From assembly GCA_964609025.1 (NCBI GenBank), contig CAZSQM010000003.1, positions 90,595 through 154,594 of the forward strand: DNA of 64,000 nt, in the 5' to 3' direction. The notes beneath the pieces are model-generated. The model saw nothing but the letters and a program-made list of their open reading frames with translations. It made no database searches and was not told where the DNA came from. A program made the translations under genes and the position numbers. Shown here one piece after another: positions 40,784 to 49,356 of this stretch; position 1 is the stretch's first letter, and every line of letters starts with the position of its first letter. This DNA comes from SIG307 sp964609025 (GTDB lineage Bacteria; Bacillota; Clostridia; Lachnospirales; Lachnospiraceae).

Positions 40784-42199
40784 GTGGCGAAAGACAACAA
40801 AATCGTAAAATTCCGCACCAGACGAGAGGTCAATATCGGTCTTGTCGTCGCATTCGGTGTGTTAATTATACTTATACTCAATATTTACCGCTATTTTACA
40901 ACACCTCATCTTTCGGTGTACGAGGTGCAGGCAGGCAGTGCGGGCAGCGAGTCGAAAGCTGTCGCAATGATACTGCGTGCCGAAACCGTATACCGGACCG
41001 ATCAGGCCGGTTACTTAAACTATTATTACCGCGAAGGCGCAAGGATTGCAAAGGGAGCCAAGGTATATTCCCTGAACGATTCTTCCGATTTGCAGAATTT
41101 ACTGACGATGAATGAAGAGAATTCCATGCTGACGGAAAACGATTTGGGGCGCTTAAAGAGCGATGTGCGCGCCTTTTGTGCAAAGTATTCCGATGCGGCA
41201 TTTTCAGAGAGTTATAAACTCCGGGAGGATTTTCTTTCCGATTACCTGCGTTACAGGGACGTTTCCATGCTGGATGCGATTACGGAGGGATACGTAACTA
41301 CCGTCGGAGGACTCCGGACGGTTTATGCCCCGGAGAGCGGTTCTGTTACCTATTATTCGGATTTGTATGACGGGTATACCGTAGAGCGGATTACCGGAGA
41401 GGAGTTTTTACAGGAAAACCGTACCGTTCCCGAACGCAGCAAGCCTACCGGACTTTCTGCTATTGACAGCTTCGCCTATAAGCTGGTGACGGACGACAAC
41501 TGGCAGCTTGTCATTTCCCTGGACGAGGACAGCTTTCGTCGACTGCAGACGGGAGGAGATACGGTAACATTCCGCATTTCGGGAGATTCCGCTTTGTATC
41601 GGAAGCCTTACGAAACGCTGTTCATAAACGGCGGACACTATTTGCTTGTAGAGATGGAACGCTATGTGACGGACTATTTCAGCGAGCGCTTTTTGGATAT
41701 TACGCTCAGCTTTAACGCGGAGGAGGGCTTAAAAATACCGGGGACCTCCATTGTGGAAAAGGAAGTGTATCAGATACCCGAACGCTTTGTGATGGCGGGC
41801 GGTATGGGAGATGAGGACAGCGTCGGCGTCAGCGTGGAATGCTTTGACGAGGCTTCCGGCGAAGTCAAGCCGGATTACCGTCCGATTTCTCCGCTGTTTT
41901 TTGAAGACGGCTATTATTATGTCGCTGCGGAAGCACTGGATTCCGGCAGTTATATCAATTCCTCGGGACTTACCGCAGAGCCGGAACGCGCGATGCTGTA
42001 TTCCTTTTTGACAAATTTGGAAGGCGTCTATAATATGAATCAGGGCTATGCCGTATTTAAGCGGATTGAGCGGATTACCGATTTGGAGGACTACATTTTG
42101 GTACGTTCCGGTCTTGCCGGAGGCGTGGCGCTTTATGACCATATTGTATTGGATGTTTCGGCAGTTACAAAGGATGTCATACTGATAGAAGGAGAATAA
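40784..42199 (+). CDS. HlyD-like membrane protein of unknown role
   Basis: The start is GTG 40784, about ten bases after GGGAGG, giving 471 residues beginning MAKDNKIVKFRTRREVNIGL. One N-terminal membrane anchor (about residues 18-38) is followed by an extracellular part with a biotinyl-lipoyl-like segment near RTDQAGYLNYYYREGARIAK and VKAGAKVYSLNDSSD-type strands, a layout like HlyD-family adaptors. No transporter gene is adjacent. In Lachnospiraceae such a gene commonly precedes yggS and sepF, so a cell-envelope or division role is a reasonable guess. Confidence 0.7.
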   Translation: MAKDNKIVKFRTRREVNIGLVVAFGVLIILILNIYRYFTTPHLSVYEVQAGSAGSESKAVAMILRAETVYRTDQAGYLNYYYREGARIAKGAKVYSLNDSSDLQNLLTMNEENSMLTENDLGRLKSDVRAFCAKYSDAAFSESYKLREDFLSDYLRYRDVSMLDAITEGYVTTVGGLRTVYAPESGSVTYYSDLYDGYTVERITGEEFLQENRTVPERSKPTGLSAIDSFAYKLVTDDNWQLVISLDEDSFRRLQTGGDTVTFRISGDSALYRKPYETLFINGGHYLLVEMERYVTDYFSERFLDITLSFNAEEGLKIPGTSIVEKEVYQIPERFVMAGGMGDEDSVGVSVECFDEASGEVKPDYRPISPLFFEDGYYYVAAEALDSGSYINSSGLTAEPERAMLYSFLTNLEGVYNMNQGYAVFKRIERITDLEDYILVRSGLAGGVALYDHIVLDVSAVTKDVILIEGE

Positions 42200-42203
42200 C
42201 AGA

Positions 42204-42917
42204 ATGCAGGAAAGATACAGCATCAAAGAGGCGGTGTCAAAGGTGCAGGAAAATATTATTGCCGCCTGTAAACGCGCCGGGAGAAACCCGGAAGAGGTAA
42301 CATTAATTGCCGTCAGCAAGACAATGCCGGTTGCGGCAATCCGGGAGGCGATGGCGTGCGGACTCGTTGAATTCGGCGAAAACCGGCCGCAGGAGCTTAG
42401 GGATAAGCAGGCGGAAATCAAGGAGCCTCTTCACTGGCATATGATTGGTGCCTTGCAGACTAACAAATTAAAATATGTTGTCGGAAAAACGGTCTTAATT
42501 CATTCCGTGGATTCCGAACACCTTGCAGAGGCCATTGAGGCGGAGTCCGAAAAACGCGGTGTTGTTTCCGAAATTTTACTTGAAATCAATATTGCGGGAG
42601 AAGCCTCCAAACACGGAATTGCGCCGGAAGAGCTGGAAGGACTTGTAAGAAAACTGGCGTTGCTTCCGCATTTGAAAGTCCGCGGTCTGATGACGGTGGC
42701 GCCGTATACCGAGAACCCGGAAGAAAATCGTCCGTTTTTTCAAAAAATGAAACAATTAGTGGTTGACATCAATTCCAAAAACATTGATAATGTAGTTATG
42801 GATAGATTGTCCATGGGAATGACCGGAGATTATGAGATTGCCGTAGAAGAGGGCGCAACATTGGTCCGTGTCGGCACCGGTATTTTCGGACATCGTGTTT
42901 ATCCGCCAAAGGAATAA
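42204..42917 (+). CDS. yggS: YggS/PLPBP family PLP-binding protein
   Basis: This family maintains pyridoxal-phosphate homeostasis and affects amino-acid metabolism. The 237-residue single TIM-barrel protein has the PLP lysine in LIAVSKTMPVAAIREAM, GENRPQELRDKQAEI and the phosphate-binding LSMGMTGDYEIAVEEGATLVRVGTGIFG near the end (quoted in two overlapping parts). It corresponds to ylmE before sepF in Bacillus. Confidence 0.95.
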   Translation: MQERYSIKEAVSKVQENIIAACKRAGRNPEEVTLIAVSKTMPVAAIREAMACGLVEFGENRPQELRDKQAEIKEPLHWHMIGALQTNKLKYVVGKTVLIHSVDSEHLAEAIEAESEKRGVVSEILLEINIAGEASKHGIAPEELEGLVRKLALLPHLKVRGLMTVAPYTENPEENRPFFQKMKQLVVDINSKNIDNVVMDRLSMGMTGDYEIAVEEGATLVRVGTGIFGHRVYPPKE

Positions 42918-42931
42918 AAGGAGATAGTTGT

Positions 42932-43564
42932 ATGGGTAACTTTTTAGAGCGTATTCTGAATAAAATGAACGTGACGGACGAGGATGACTTCGATGATTTT
43001 GACGATTTTGATTCGGAGTCCTCTTTCCGCAAGGAAAAAAAGAAAACAGAGCGTTTCAGTCAGGCGGCGGTGACGGAAGAGCCGCAGTCTTTCCGTAAGG
43101 AAAGCACACGGACTGCCTCCGCTGTACCTGCGAAAACAGGAAAACCGCAAAAAACTTCCGAAGAAGAAAAGTTTGATTACGATTATTCCGAAAGTAAGCG
43201 GGAACGTCCGCAGCGTGTGGAGCGTGTTGCGACGCCGGGAAGGGTGGTTCCGCTTCGTTCCGCTTCCGCCTCGAAGATTTTAGAAGTCAGCATTATGAAG
43301 CCGACCCGTTTCGATGATTCGCAGGATATCTGCGATATGCTGGTAAACGAACGTGCTACGGTTGTTAATCTGGAAGGACTCGATTTGGCGCTTGCACAGC
43401 GCATTATGGATTTTGTTTCGGGCGCCGTATATTCCCTTAACGGAAAAATCCACCAGATTTCCAATCTGATTTTTATTATCTCTCCGGAGAATGTTGATAT
43501 TTCGGGGGATTATCTCTCTTATGTGGAGCAGAACGGTTTTGAAGTGCCGAATCTAAACCAGTAA
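42932..43564 (+). CDS. sepF: Cell division protein SepF
   Basis: SepF binds FtsZ polymers and anchors the Z ring to the membrane. The 210-residue protein has an amphipathic N-terminus MGNFLERILNKMNV, an acidic and charged linker (about 13-110, DEDDFDDFDDFDSE), and the conserved core with SIMKPTRFDDSQDICDMLVN, TVVNLEGLDLALAQRIMDFV and FIISPENVDISGDY. The linker is long compared with Bacillus SepF (about 150 residues in total). ylmG, usually next, is missing. Confidence 0.95.
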   Translation: MGNFLERILNKMNVTDEDDFDDFDDFDSESSFRKEKKKTERFSQAAVTEEPQSFRKESTRTASAVPAKTGKPQKTSEEEKFDYDYSESKRERPQRVERVATPGRVVPLRSASASKILEVSIMKPTRFDDSQDICDMLVNERATVVNLEGLDLALAQRIMDFVSGAVYSLNGKIHQISNLIFIISPENVDISGDYLSYVEQNGFEVPNLNQ

Positions 43565-43574
43565 GCGTGGCGGT

Positions 43575-44318
43575 ATGGAAGAGGTTCTGTTAAAAAAGAG
43601 GATTGCCGAGCTTAGAAAGCGTGCCGAATTCGCGTATAAGGCCGAATTTACGGATTTTCTGACGTTAAGTGAAGCCCAGACCGCAAGGTCGGTTTTAAAC
43701 GGCGCAAATCACCTTTTTTACGGAGGGTTTGCGGATGCGGAACGGCAGATGCTCTGCATTGCGCCGGATACGATGGAAATTACTCCGGAGCTGTTTCCGA
43801 TTTGCGGGATGCGGATTACGCCGAAGCATAGTAAGTTTGCCGAGAGTTTTACCCACCGGGACGTGTTGGGAAGCGTACTGGGACTTGGACTGGAGCGTTC
43901 GGTAATCGGAGATATCTATCTGAAGGAAAAGGAAGCGTATCTGCTCTGTGCGGAACGAATTGCTCCCTTTTTAGCGGAGCAGCTGATACAGATTCGCCGT
44001 ACCAATGTTTCCTGCCGGATTGCCGCCGCAGAAGAAAACGAGTTTGTGCGGGAATTTCAGACTGTGACGGGAACAGTTTCCGCAAATCGCATTGACGCAG
44101 TTGCAGCAGTAGCCTTCGGCGTATCAAGAAGCAGCGCCGCTACCGCAGTTTCGGGCGGAAAGGTATTCATTAACGGACGCGAAACTGCCTCACCTTCCGT
44201 AATAGTAAAAGAGGGCGACGTGATTTCGTTTCGCGGTTACGGCAAAGCACGGTTAAAGGAAATCGGCGGACCGACAAAGAAAGGACGCATTTCGATTACG
44301 TTGGAACGTTACCAATAG
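43575..44318 (+). CDS. ylmH: YlmH-type S4 RNA-binding protein
   Basis: The 247-residue protein has an N-terminal part of unknown fold and a C-terminal S4 RNA-binding domain (about residues 175-240: SANRIDAVAAVAFGVSRSSA, then GGKVFINGRE and VKEGDVISFRGYGK). In Bacillus YlmH binds ribosomes and has been linked to rescue of stalled peptides. It follows sepF by ten bases and precedes divIVA, the same order as the Bacillus ylm cluster. Confidence 0.93.
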   Translation: MEEVLLKKRIAELRKRAEFAYKAEFTDFLTLSEAQTARSVLNGANHLFYGGFADAERQMLCIAPDTMEITPELFPICGMRITPKHSKFAESFTHRDVLGSVLGLGLERSVIGDIYLKEKEAYLLCAERIAPFLAEQLIQIRRTNVSCRIAAAEENEFVREFQTVTGTVSANRIDAVAAVAFGVSRSSAATAVSGGKVFINGRETASPSVIVKEGDVISFRGYGKARLKEIGGPTKKGRISITLERYQ

Positions 44319-44332
44319 AGAAAGGAACAAGT

Positions 44333-44932
44333 ATGATTACACCGATTGAAATCCAGAATAAAGTATTTAAGTCAGGCGGTTTAGGCTATGACAAAAAAGA
44401 TGTAGACAGCTTTATGCAGCAGATTCTCGAGAATTACGAGGAATTGTATCGTGAGAAGATGGAGATGAACGACCGCATCAACGTCTTAAACGAAGGTCTT
44501 CAGTATTACAAAACGATTGAAAAGACGTTGCAGAAGGCGCTGGTGCTTGCGGAGCGTACCGCAGAGGAAACCAAAGCAAATGCCATGAAAAACGCCCTCA
44601 TCATTGAGCAGGAGGCCGTATCAAAGGCAAACGTCATTTTAGAGGATGCGAAAAGAGAACTGGAGCATATCCGCAAGCAGGCGGTGGAACTGGTTCGCCA
44701 GTACGATATGTATAAGGCAAAGTTCAAAAGCCTTACGGCAGCACAGACAGAGCTTTTGGACAGCCAGAGCTTTTCCATTCAGCTTGATAAGCTCTCTATG
44801 TTTGAAACGATGCCGGACTCTGTCGAAGTACCGACCGGCGTATACGGCGATACGAAAGAAAACAAAATGGAAGAAAATCCGCTCGATTCTTTAGAGGACG
44901 AAGAGATTGAAATTATAAATTTAGAGGAATAA
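44333..44932 (+). CDS. divIVA: DivIVA-domain cell-pole/division protein
   Basis: DivIVA senses negative membrane curvature and organises septum and pole proteins. The 199-residue protein starts ITPIEIQNKVFKSGGLGYDK, then DVDSFMQQILENYEELYREK, the DivIVA N-terminal domain, and continues as a long coiled coil (about 40-140). The C-terminus is acidic. It follows ylmH, as in Bacillus; here aroB rather than ileS comes next. Confidence 0.92.
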   Translation: MITPIEIQNKVFKSGGLGYDKKDVDSFMQQILENYEELYREKMEMNDRINVLNEGLQYYKTIEKTLQKALVLAERTAEETKANAMKNALIIEQEAVSKANVILEDAKRELEHIRKQAVELVRQYDMYKAKFKSLTAAQTELLDSQSFSIQLDKLSMFETMPDSVEVPTGVYGDTKENKMEENPLDSLEDEEIEIINLEE

Positions 44933-44947
44933 TCAAGAGGGCTTGAA

Positions 44948-46039
44948 ATGAAAGAACTTATTGTACACGGCACGGATAACGCGCCGCTCTATCGGATTTT
45001 ACTGGAAGACAGCTATCGCGGGCTGGTGCCGCTATTGCATTCCTTAGGCGTTTCCGGCCGAAAGCTTTGCATTGTAAACGATTCTAACGTAGGAGCGCTT
45101 TATAACGATACCGTCAGCAAGTTGTTGACTGCGGAGGGCTTTTCCTGTGTGTCTTTTTCCTTCCCGGCCGGAGAAGCGTCAAAGAATCTGGCTACGGTAG
45201 AAAAACTTTACGACTTTTTAATCGCGCATTCCTTTGACCGGAATGACGTGCTGTTGGCGCTCGGCGGCGGCGTTACCGGTGATTTGACCGGTTTTGCGGC
45301 TGCGACTTATTTGCGCGGAATCCGTTTTATCGGGCTTCCGACGTCCCTGCTTTCGATGGTGGATTCCTCCATCGGCGGAAAGACGGGAGTTGACTTTAAG
45401 TCGTACAAAAATATGGTCGGTGCTTTTTACCAGCCTTCTGCCGTCTATATCAATGTCAACGCCTTAAAAACCCTTCCGGAACGCGAATTTTCCGCAGGCA
45501 TGGGAGAGGTAATCAAGCATGGGTTAATCCGTGATTTGGACTATTATAAGTTTTTAAAAGAGCAAAAATACGGAATTTTAGGCAAAGATGCGGAACTGCT
45601 CCGGTCGATGATTTATCAGAGTCTTTGCATTAAAAAGGAAATTGTCGAGCGTGACCCGAAGGAACGCGGGGAACGGGCGTTATTGAATTTCGGACATACG
45701 GTCGGACATGCGGTGGAAAAGCTGGGGAAGTTCTCCTTATTGCACGGGGAATGTGTTTCTATCGGCATGGTAGTTGCGGCTGTGGTATCCGTATTACGGG
45801 GAAAGATTTCCACGGACGCGGCAGTACGGATAAGGGAACTGTTGGGTGCCTACGGATTACCGACCAAGGCTCCGGCGTTTTCCAGAGAGGAACTGCTTTC
45901 TGTGTGCCATCACGACAAAAAAGCAGACGGCTCTAAGATTCAGTTTGTTCTGTTGAACACAATCGGCGATGCATTTATTGATTCCGATGTATCCGATGAT
46001 GAGATTTGGGCCGCATTTCAGACAATTATACGAAAATAA
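44948..46039 (+). CDS. aroB: 3-dehydroquinate synthase
   Basis: AroB converts DAHP to 3-dehydroquinate, the second step of aromatic amino acid synthesis, using NAD and zinc. The 363-residue protein shows LALGGGVTGDLTGFAAATYL, PTSLLSMVDSSIGGKTGVDF, the metal ligands in EVIKHGLIRD and LNFGHTVGHAVEK. It is an isolated aro gene, lying between divIVA and lspA where Bacillus has ileS. Confidence 0.96.
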   Translation: MKELIVHGTDNAPLYRILLEDSYRGLVPLLHSLGVSGRKLCIVNDSNVGALYNDTVSKLLTAEGFSCVSFSFPAGEASKNLATVEKLYDFLIAHSFDRNDVLLALGGGVTGDLTGFAAATYLRGIRFIGLPTSLLSMVDSSIGGKTGVDFKSYKNMVGAFYQPSAVYINVNALKTLPEREFSAGMGEVIKHGLIRDLDYYKFLKEQKYGILGKDAELLRSMIYQSLCIKKEIVERDPKERGERALLNFGHTVGHAVEKLGKFSLLHGECVSIGMVVAAVVSVLRGKISTDAAVRIRELLGAYGLPTKAPAFSREELLSVCHHDKKADGSKIQFVLLNTIGDAFIDSDVSDDEIWAAFQTIIRK

Positions 46040-46047
46040 GGGAGCTT

Positions 46048-46560
46048 ATGATGGAACGAAAGGTATTATTACGAGATAGTCTGCTGCATATTGTTTTATT
46101 AGCGGTTTTGATTGCCATCGACCAGTGGACAAAGCTGTGGGCGAGAACCGCCTTAAAGGATGCTCCGCTCATTTTGTGGAAGGATGTGTTTTCACTCCGG
46201 CTCATTTACAATACAGGCGGACCTTGGGGCATATTAGGAAAGTACACCTTTCTTTTAACCATAGTTTCCGTACTGATTCTTGCCGTTGTGGTATTTGCCT
46301 ATCTTTGGCTGCCGAAGGTAAAACGTATGCGTCCGATGCGTATTTGTATTTTACTGATTACGGCAGGGGCAATCGGAAATATGATTGACCGCATTGCGTT
46401 TGGCAAGGTGACGGATTTGTTTTCGTTTGACTTAATTCAGTTTCCGGTGTTTAATGTGGCGGATATCTGTGTGGTCTGCGGCTGTATTTTCGCTTGCTGT
46501 CTGCTGATTTTCTATTACAAGGACGAGGATTTTAACAAATGGAAGAAATCAAATTCATAG
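46048..46560 (+). CDS. lspA: Lipoprotein signal peptidase II
   Basis: LspA cleaves the signal peptide of prolipoproteins after diacylglyceryl transfer. The 170-residue protein has four membrane segments and the two catalytic aspartates in AGAIGNMIDRIAFG and FNVADICVVCG, along with the early AIDQWTKLWAR. ATG 46048 (or 46051) follows GGGAG. Its end overlaps the start of the pseudouridine synthase by 22 bases. Lipoproteins in this window include the 39.7 and 52.1 kb products. Confidence 0.95.
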   Translation: MMERKVLLRDSLLHIVLLAVLIAIDQWTKLWARTALKDAPLILWKDVFSLRLIYNTGGPWGILGKYTFLLTIVSVLILAVVVFAYLWLPKVKRMRPMRICILLITAGAIGNMIDRIAFGKVTDLFSFDLIQFPVFNVADICVVCGCIFACCLLIFYYKDEDFNKWKKSNS

Positions 46561-47465
46561 CACAGGAGCAGGACGCGGGGCTCCGCCTCGATAAATGTAT
46601 TGCGGTAAACTACCCGAAGGTATCGCGTTCTTATGTACAGAAGCTGATTGAAAGCGGAGGCGCATGGCTGAATGACAATACCGGACGGTGTAAGGACGTT
46701 GTGAAAGCGGGAGATGAGATTAAGGTTCTGATTCCGGCACCGGAGGGACTTGCCGTAGACGCGGAAGATATTCCGTTGAAGATTGTTTACGAAGATGATG
46801 ACGTCATTGTGATTGATAAACCAAAAGGGCTGGTAATCCACCCGGCAGCAGGCCATTATACAGGAACCCTTGTGAATGGGCTGCTTTATCATTGTAACGG
46901 TTCTCTTTCCGGGATTAACGGCATTCTGCGTCCCGGTATTGTGCACCGGATTGACAAAAATACGACCGGAATTATCGTTGCCTGCAAAAATGATACGGCG
47001 CACCGCAGTCTTGCGGAACAGTTTAAGGAGCATTCGATTACCAGACGGTACAATGCACTTGTTTACGGTACGTTTGATGAACCGGAAGGCAGAATCGAAA
47101 CATTAATCAGCAGACATCCCGAAGAACGGATGAAAATGGCGGTCAACCCGACCCGGGGCAAGCTTGCCGCAACGAATTATCAGGTGGTGGAACAGTTCGG
47201 AACGAAGTATTCCCATATCGTGTGCAGACTGGAAACCGGAAGAACTCACCAGATTCGTGTGCATATGTCCAGCATCGGCCATCCGTTGCTCGGGGATACC
47301 ATGTACGGGCCGAAAAAGGACCCGTTTCACCTGACAGGTCAGACCTTACATGCCGGAGTGCTTGGTTTCGTTCATCCGACAACAGGAGAGTATATGGAGT
47401 TTTCGTCCGAACTGCCGGAGTATTTTTGCGAACTGATTCAAAAACTTCGCAACCAGACCAAGTAA
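46539..47465 (+). CDS. rluD: RluD-type 23S rRNA pseudouridine synthase
   Basis: The 308-residue protein has an N-terminal S4 domain (GLRLDKCIAVNYPKVSRSYV) and the RluA-family catalytic core with RPGIVHRIDKNTTGIIVACK, where the Asp of HRxDxxTxG attacks the uridine. Later RHPEERMKMAVN and ETGRTHQIRVHMSSIGHPLL are diagnostic. It follows lspA with a 22-base overlap, as ylyB does in Bacillus. The exact rRNA position modified is not proven by sequence. Confidence 0.94.
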   Translation: MEEIKFIAQEQDAGLRLDKCIAVNYPKVSRSYVQKLIESGGAWLNDNTGRCKDVVKAGDEIKVLIPAPEGLAVDAEDIPLKIVYEDDDVIVIDKPKGLVIHPAAGHYTGTLVNGLLYHCNGSLSGINGILRPGIVHRIDKNTTGIIVACKNDTAHRSLAEQFKEHSITRRYNALVYGTFDEPEGRIETLISRHPEERMKMAVNPTRGKLAATNYQVVEQFGTKYSHIVCRLETGRTHQIRVHMSSIGHPLLGDTMYGPKKDPFHLTGQTLHAGVLGFVHPTTGEYMEFSSELPEYFCELIQKLRNQTK

Positions 47466-47536
47466 GTTTGAAGGAAACGTGCGCAAAACGGAACCGAAAA
47501 AGCTCCGAAATCAGGAAAAGGGATTGGTAGTGCGAT

Positions 47537-48763
47537 ATGAAACGAAATGCATTAAATGAATTAATTCGGTGGAAGGAACAAAACTGTCCGGTTCCGTTTT
47601 TGCTTACCGGAGCGAAAGGAACGGGAAAGACCTATCTTGCGATTGAATTTGCTCTTGCCTATTATCCGCAGTATCTGTATGTGAATTTTGAATTGAATGC
47701 GGCGGCGGAGCATTTCTTTTGCGAAAAAATTCTTTCCGGATGCTCTGTTTCGGAAACAATTGCGCAGTATTTTGGATTAGATGAGTCGTTTTTGCCTGAG
47801 ATTGTCGTAATCTTAGATGAAGTTTCTTTTTGTCCTCCGCTTTTTAAAGCACTGGAACATTACAAAGCCTCCCCAATCATTGCAATTTCCGGGTTTTTAC
47901 CGACACAGGAGATGCAGACTTATTTTTCTATGTGCCGGCTGTTTCCGCTGTGTTTTGACGAATTCCTTTGTGCTGTTGGAAATGACTGGTATGTCGATAT
48001 CATCCAAGGGCATTTCGCGGCCTCAAAACCGGTTCCGGATATCGTCCATCAGGAACTTTTAGCGCTTTTTGAAGAGTATCTGATTGTGGGGGGAATGCCT
48101 GCGGCGGTCAATGAGTACATTTCGTCCAAATCCGTTTACAATATCGGAGAAGTCCACTGTATGATCAAAAACCGGATGCGTGCAGCAGCAGAAGCAGCGT
48201 ATGATGAAAAAGAAGCGGGGAAGGCGGCACAGGTCATTGACGTAATCCCGGAACAATTACGGCGTGAAAATAAGAAATTCCGTTTTAATTCAATTCGGAA
48301 AGGCGTTACCTATGCGCTTTACCGGGACAGTATCTTTGCTTTGGAGCAAAGCGGTATGATTCTGCGGTTGAACGAGCAAAAAAAGGAAACGCATTTTAAA
48401 CTCTATCTGCCGGATGTCGGTATGCTTTCTTCGGCGTTTTCCAGAGAGGAAACGGAGGAAACCCGTAAGGCGCTGTTGGAAAATTATGTGATGCAGACAT
48501 TAACCACAAACGGAACCTATCGGTTGAGTTTCTGGGAATCGCAAGCACAGGCAAAGGTGGATTTTATTCTTGAGAATGCAGGGCGTAAGACACCGGTAGA
48601 ACTTAGAACTTCTAAGAGCGGGAAGGGAAAAAATATTGCTTCGTACCGTGCTGCGAATGGCTGTAAAGCAGAAGACAGGTATTATCGTTTTGGCTTTGAA
48701 AATTTTTATTCTACATCTGTCATGGAACAAATTCCTTACTATGCGGTCTTTTGCATAAAATAG
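47537..48763 (+). CDS. AAA ATPase with DUF4143 domain
   Basis: The 408-residue protein has an N-terminal P-loop FLLTGAKGTGKTYLAIEFAL (residues about 20-39), a Walker B VVILDEVSF near residue 95, a middle winged-helix-like part (FNSIRKGVTYALYRDSIFAL), and a C-terminal PD-(D/E)xK-like segment, FWESQAQAKVDFILENAG, then TPVELRTSKSGKGKNIASYR. This is the AAA_14/DUF4143 family, frequent in gut Firmicutes and Bacteroidetes and of unknown role, sometimes proposed as toxin-like or mobile. A dead fragment of the same family is at 26.9 kb. Confidence 0.86.
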   Translation: MKRNALNELIRWKEQNCPVPFLLTGAKGTGKTYLAIEFALAYYPQYLYVNFELNAAAEHFFCEKILSGCSVSETIAQYFGLDESFLPEIVVILDEVSFCPPLFKALEHYKASPIIAISGFLPTQEMQTYFSMCRLFPLCFDEFLCAVGNDWYVDIIQGHFAASKPVPDIVHQELLALFEEYLIVGGMPAAVNEYISSKSVYNIGEVHCMIKNRMRAAAEAAYDEKEAGKAAQVIDVIPEQLRRENKKFRFNSIRKGVTYALYRDSIFALEQSGMILRLNEQKKETHFKLYLPDVGMLSSAFSREETEETRKALLENYVMQTLTTNGTYRLSFWESQAQAKVDFILENAGRKTPVELRTSKSGKGKNIASYRAANGCKAEDRYYRFGFENFYSTSVMEQIPYYAVFCIK

Positions 48764-48790
48764 TTTTTTGTCAAAAAACAAAATTAATGC

Positions 48791-48819
48791 TTGCTTTTTT
48801 AATTCTAATATGGTAGAAT
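48791..48819 (+). promoter_or_regulatory. Sigma-A promoter of the BlaI-type gene
   Basis: TTGCTT (48791-48796), a 17-base spacer and TAGAAT (48814-48819) lie 100 bases upstream of the repressor start. An inverted repeat CCTTGC-N7-GCAAGG (48835-48853) follows the expected transcription start. Confidence 0.7.
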
Positions 48820-48881
48820 TTACTTACACCGTCGCCTTGCCTTAATTGCAAGGGACTTGTGAGAGAATGTAATTTTGTGTT

Positions 48882-48891
48882 TACAAGTGTA
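48882..48891 (+). promoter_or_regulatory. Candidate BlaI/MecI-type operator
   Basis: TACAAGTGTA is a palindrome with the TACA-N2-TGTA core recognised by BlaI/MecI repressors. It lies in the untranslated leader, 28 bases before the repressor start codon, so it could allow autorepression by a roadblock. Binding is inferred from family knowledge. Confidence 0.5.
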
Positions 48892-48918
48892 GAACAAGGT
48901 GTAGAGGGGTTGAATTTC

Positions 48919-49284
48919 ATGAGTGATATTCGATTACATGAAGGCGAACTAAACATTATGGAGTTGCTTTGGTCCAACAAAGTGTTAGCCGCCAAAGATA
49001 TTTCAAAAATAATTAAAGAATACGTCGGTTGGGAAAAAAATACTACATATACTGTGATAAACCGCTTAATCGAGAAGGGAGCGGTACGCAGAGAGGATCC
49101 GGGGTTTTTATGCCGGGCGCTCATTTCCAAGCGAACAGTACAAAATATTGAAACCAAAGCATTATTAGACAAAGTATACAACGGTTCCTTAAACAATTTT
49201 CTGGTAGAGTATTTAAAGAACCAACTGCTGTCGCCTGCCGATGTCATGGAACTGGAGCGTATTGTCAGTGATTATAAGATGTAA
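48919..49284 (+). CDS. BlaI/MecI/CopY family repressor
   Basis: The start ATG 48919 follows GAGGGG, giving 121 residues. The winged helix is visible in IRLHEGELNIMELLWSNKVL, AAKDISKIIKEYVGWEKNTT and YTVINRLIEKGAVRREDPGF, with a C-terminal helical dimer part ending in LERIVSDYKM. Typical partners are a BlaR-type sensor protease and a beta-lactamase or copper gene; none lies next to it. The next gene is on the opposite strand, so any partner is elsewhere. It may regulate itself through the TACA-N2-TGTA site in its leader. Confidence 0.9.
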   Translation: MSDIRLHEGELNIMELLWSNKVLAAKDISKIIKEYVGWEKNTTYTVINRLIEKGAVRREDPGFLCRALISKRTVQNIETKALLDKVYNGSLNNFLVEYLKNQLLSPADVMELERIVSDYKM

Positions 49285-49356
49285 CTGACAACGGACGGTT
49301 CATAGCTGCGGCAGATGCAGCGCAGAGCTTATAATAGGGCAGGCTGAATTTGCAAA

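Noticed and set aside
41729..42421. A 230-codon minus-strand frame over the HlyD-like and yggS genes
   Set aside because: Both genes underneath are supported by motifs and ribosome binding sites; the antisense frame has neither.
48763..48779. GTTTTTT/AAAAAAC hairpin as the terminator of the DUF4143 ATPase
   Set aside because: The stem is only A-T pairs apart from one G-C, and no T run follows; too weak to annotate.
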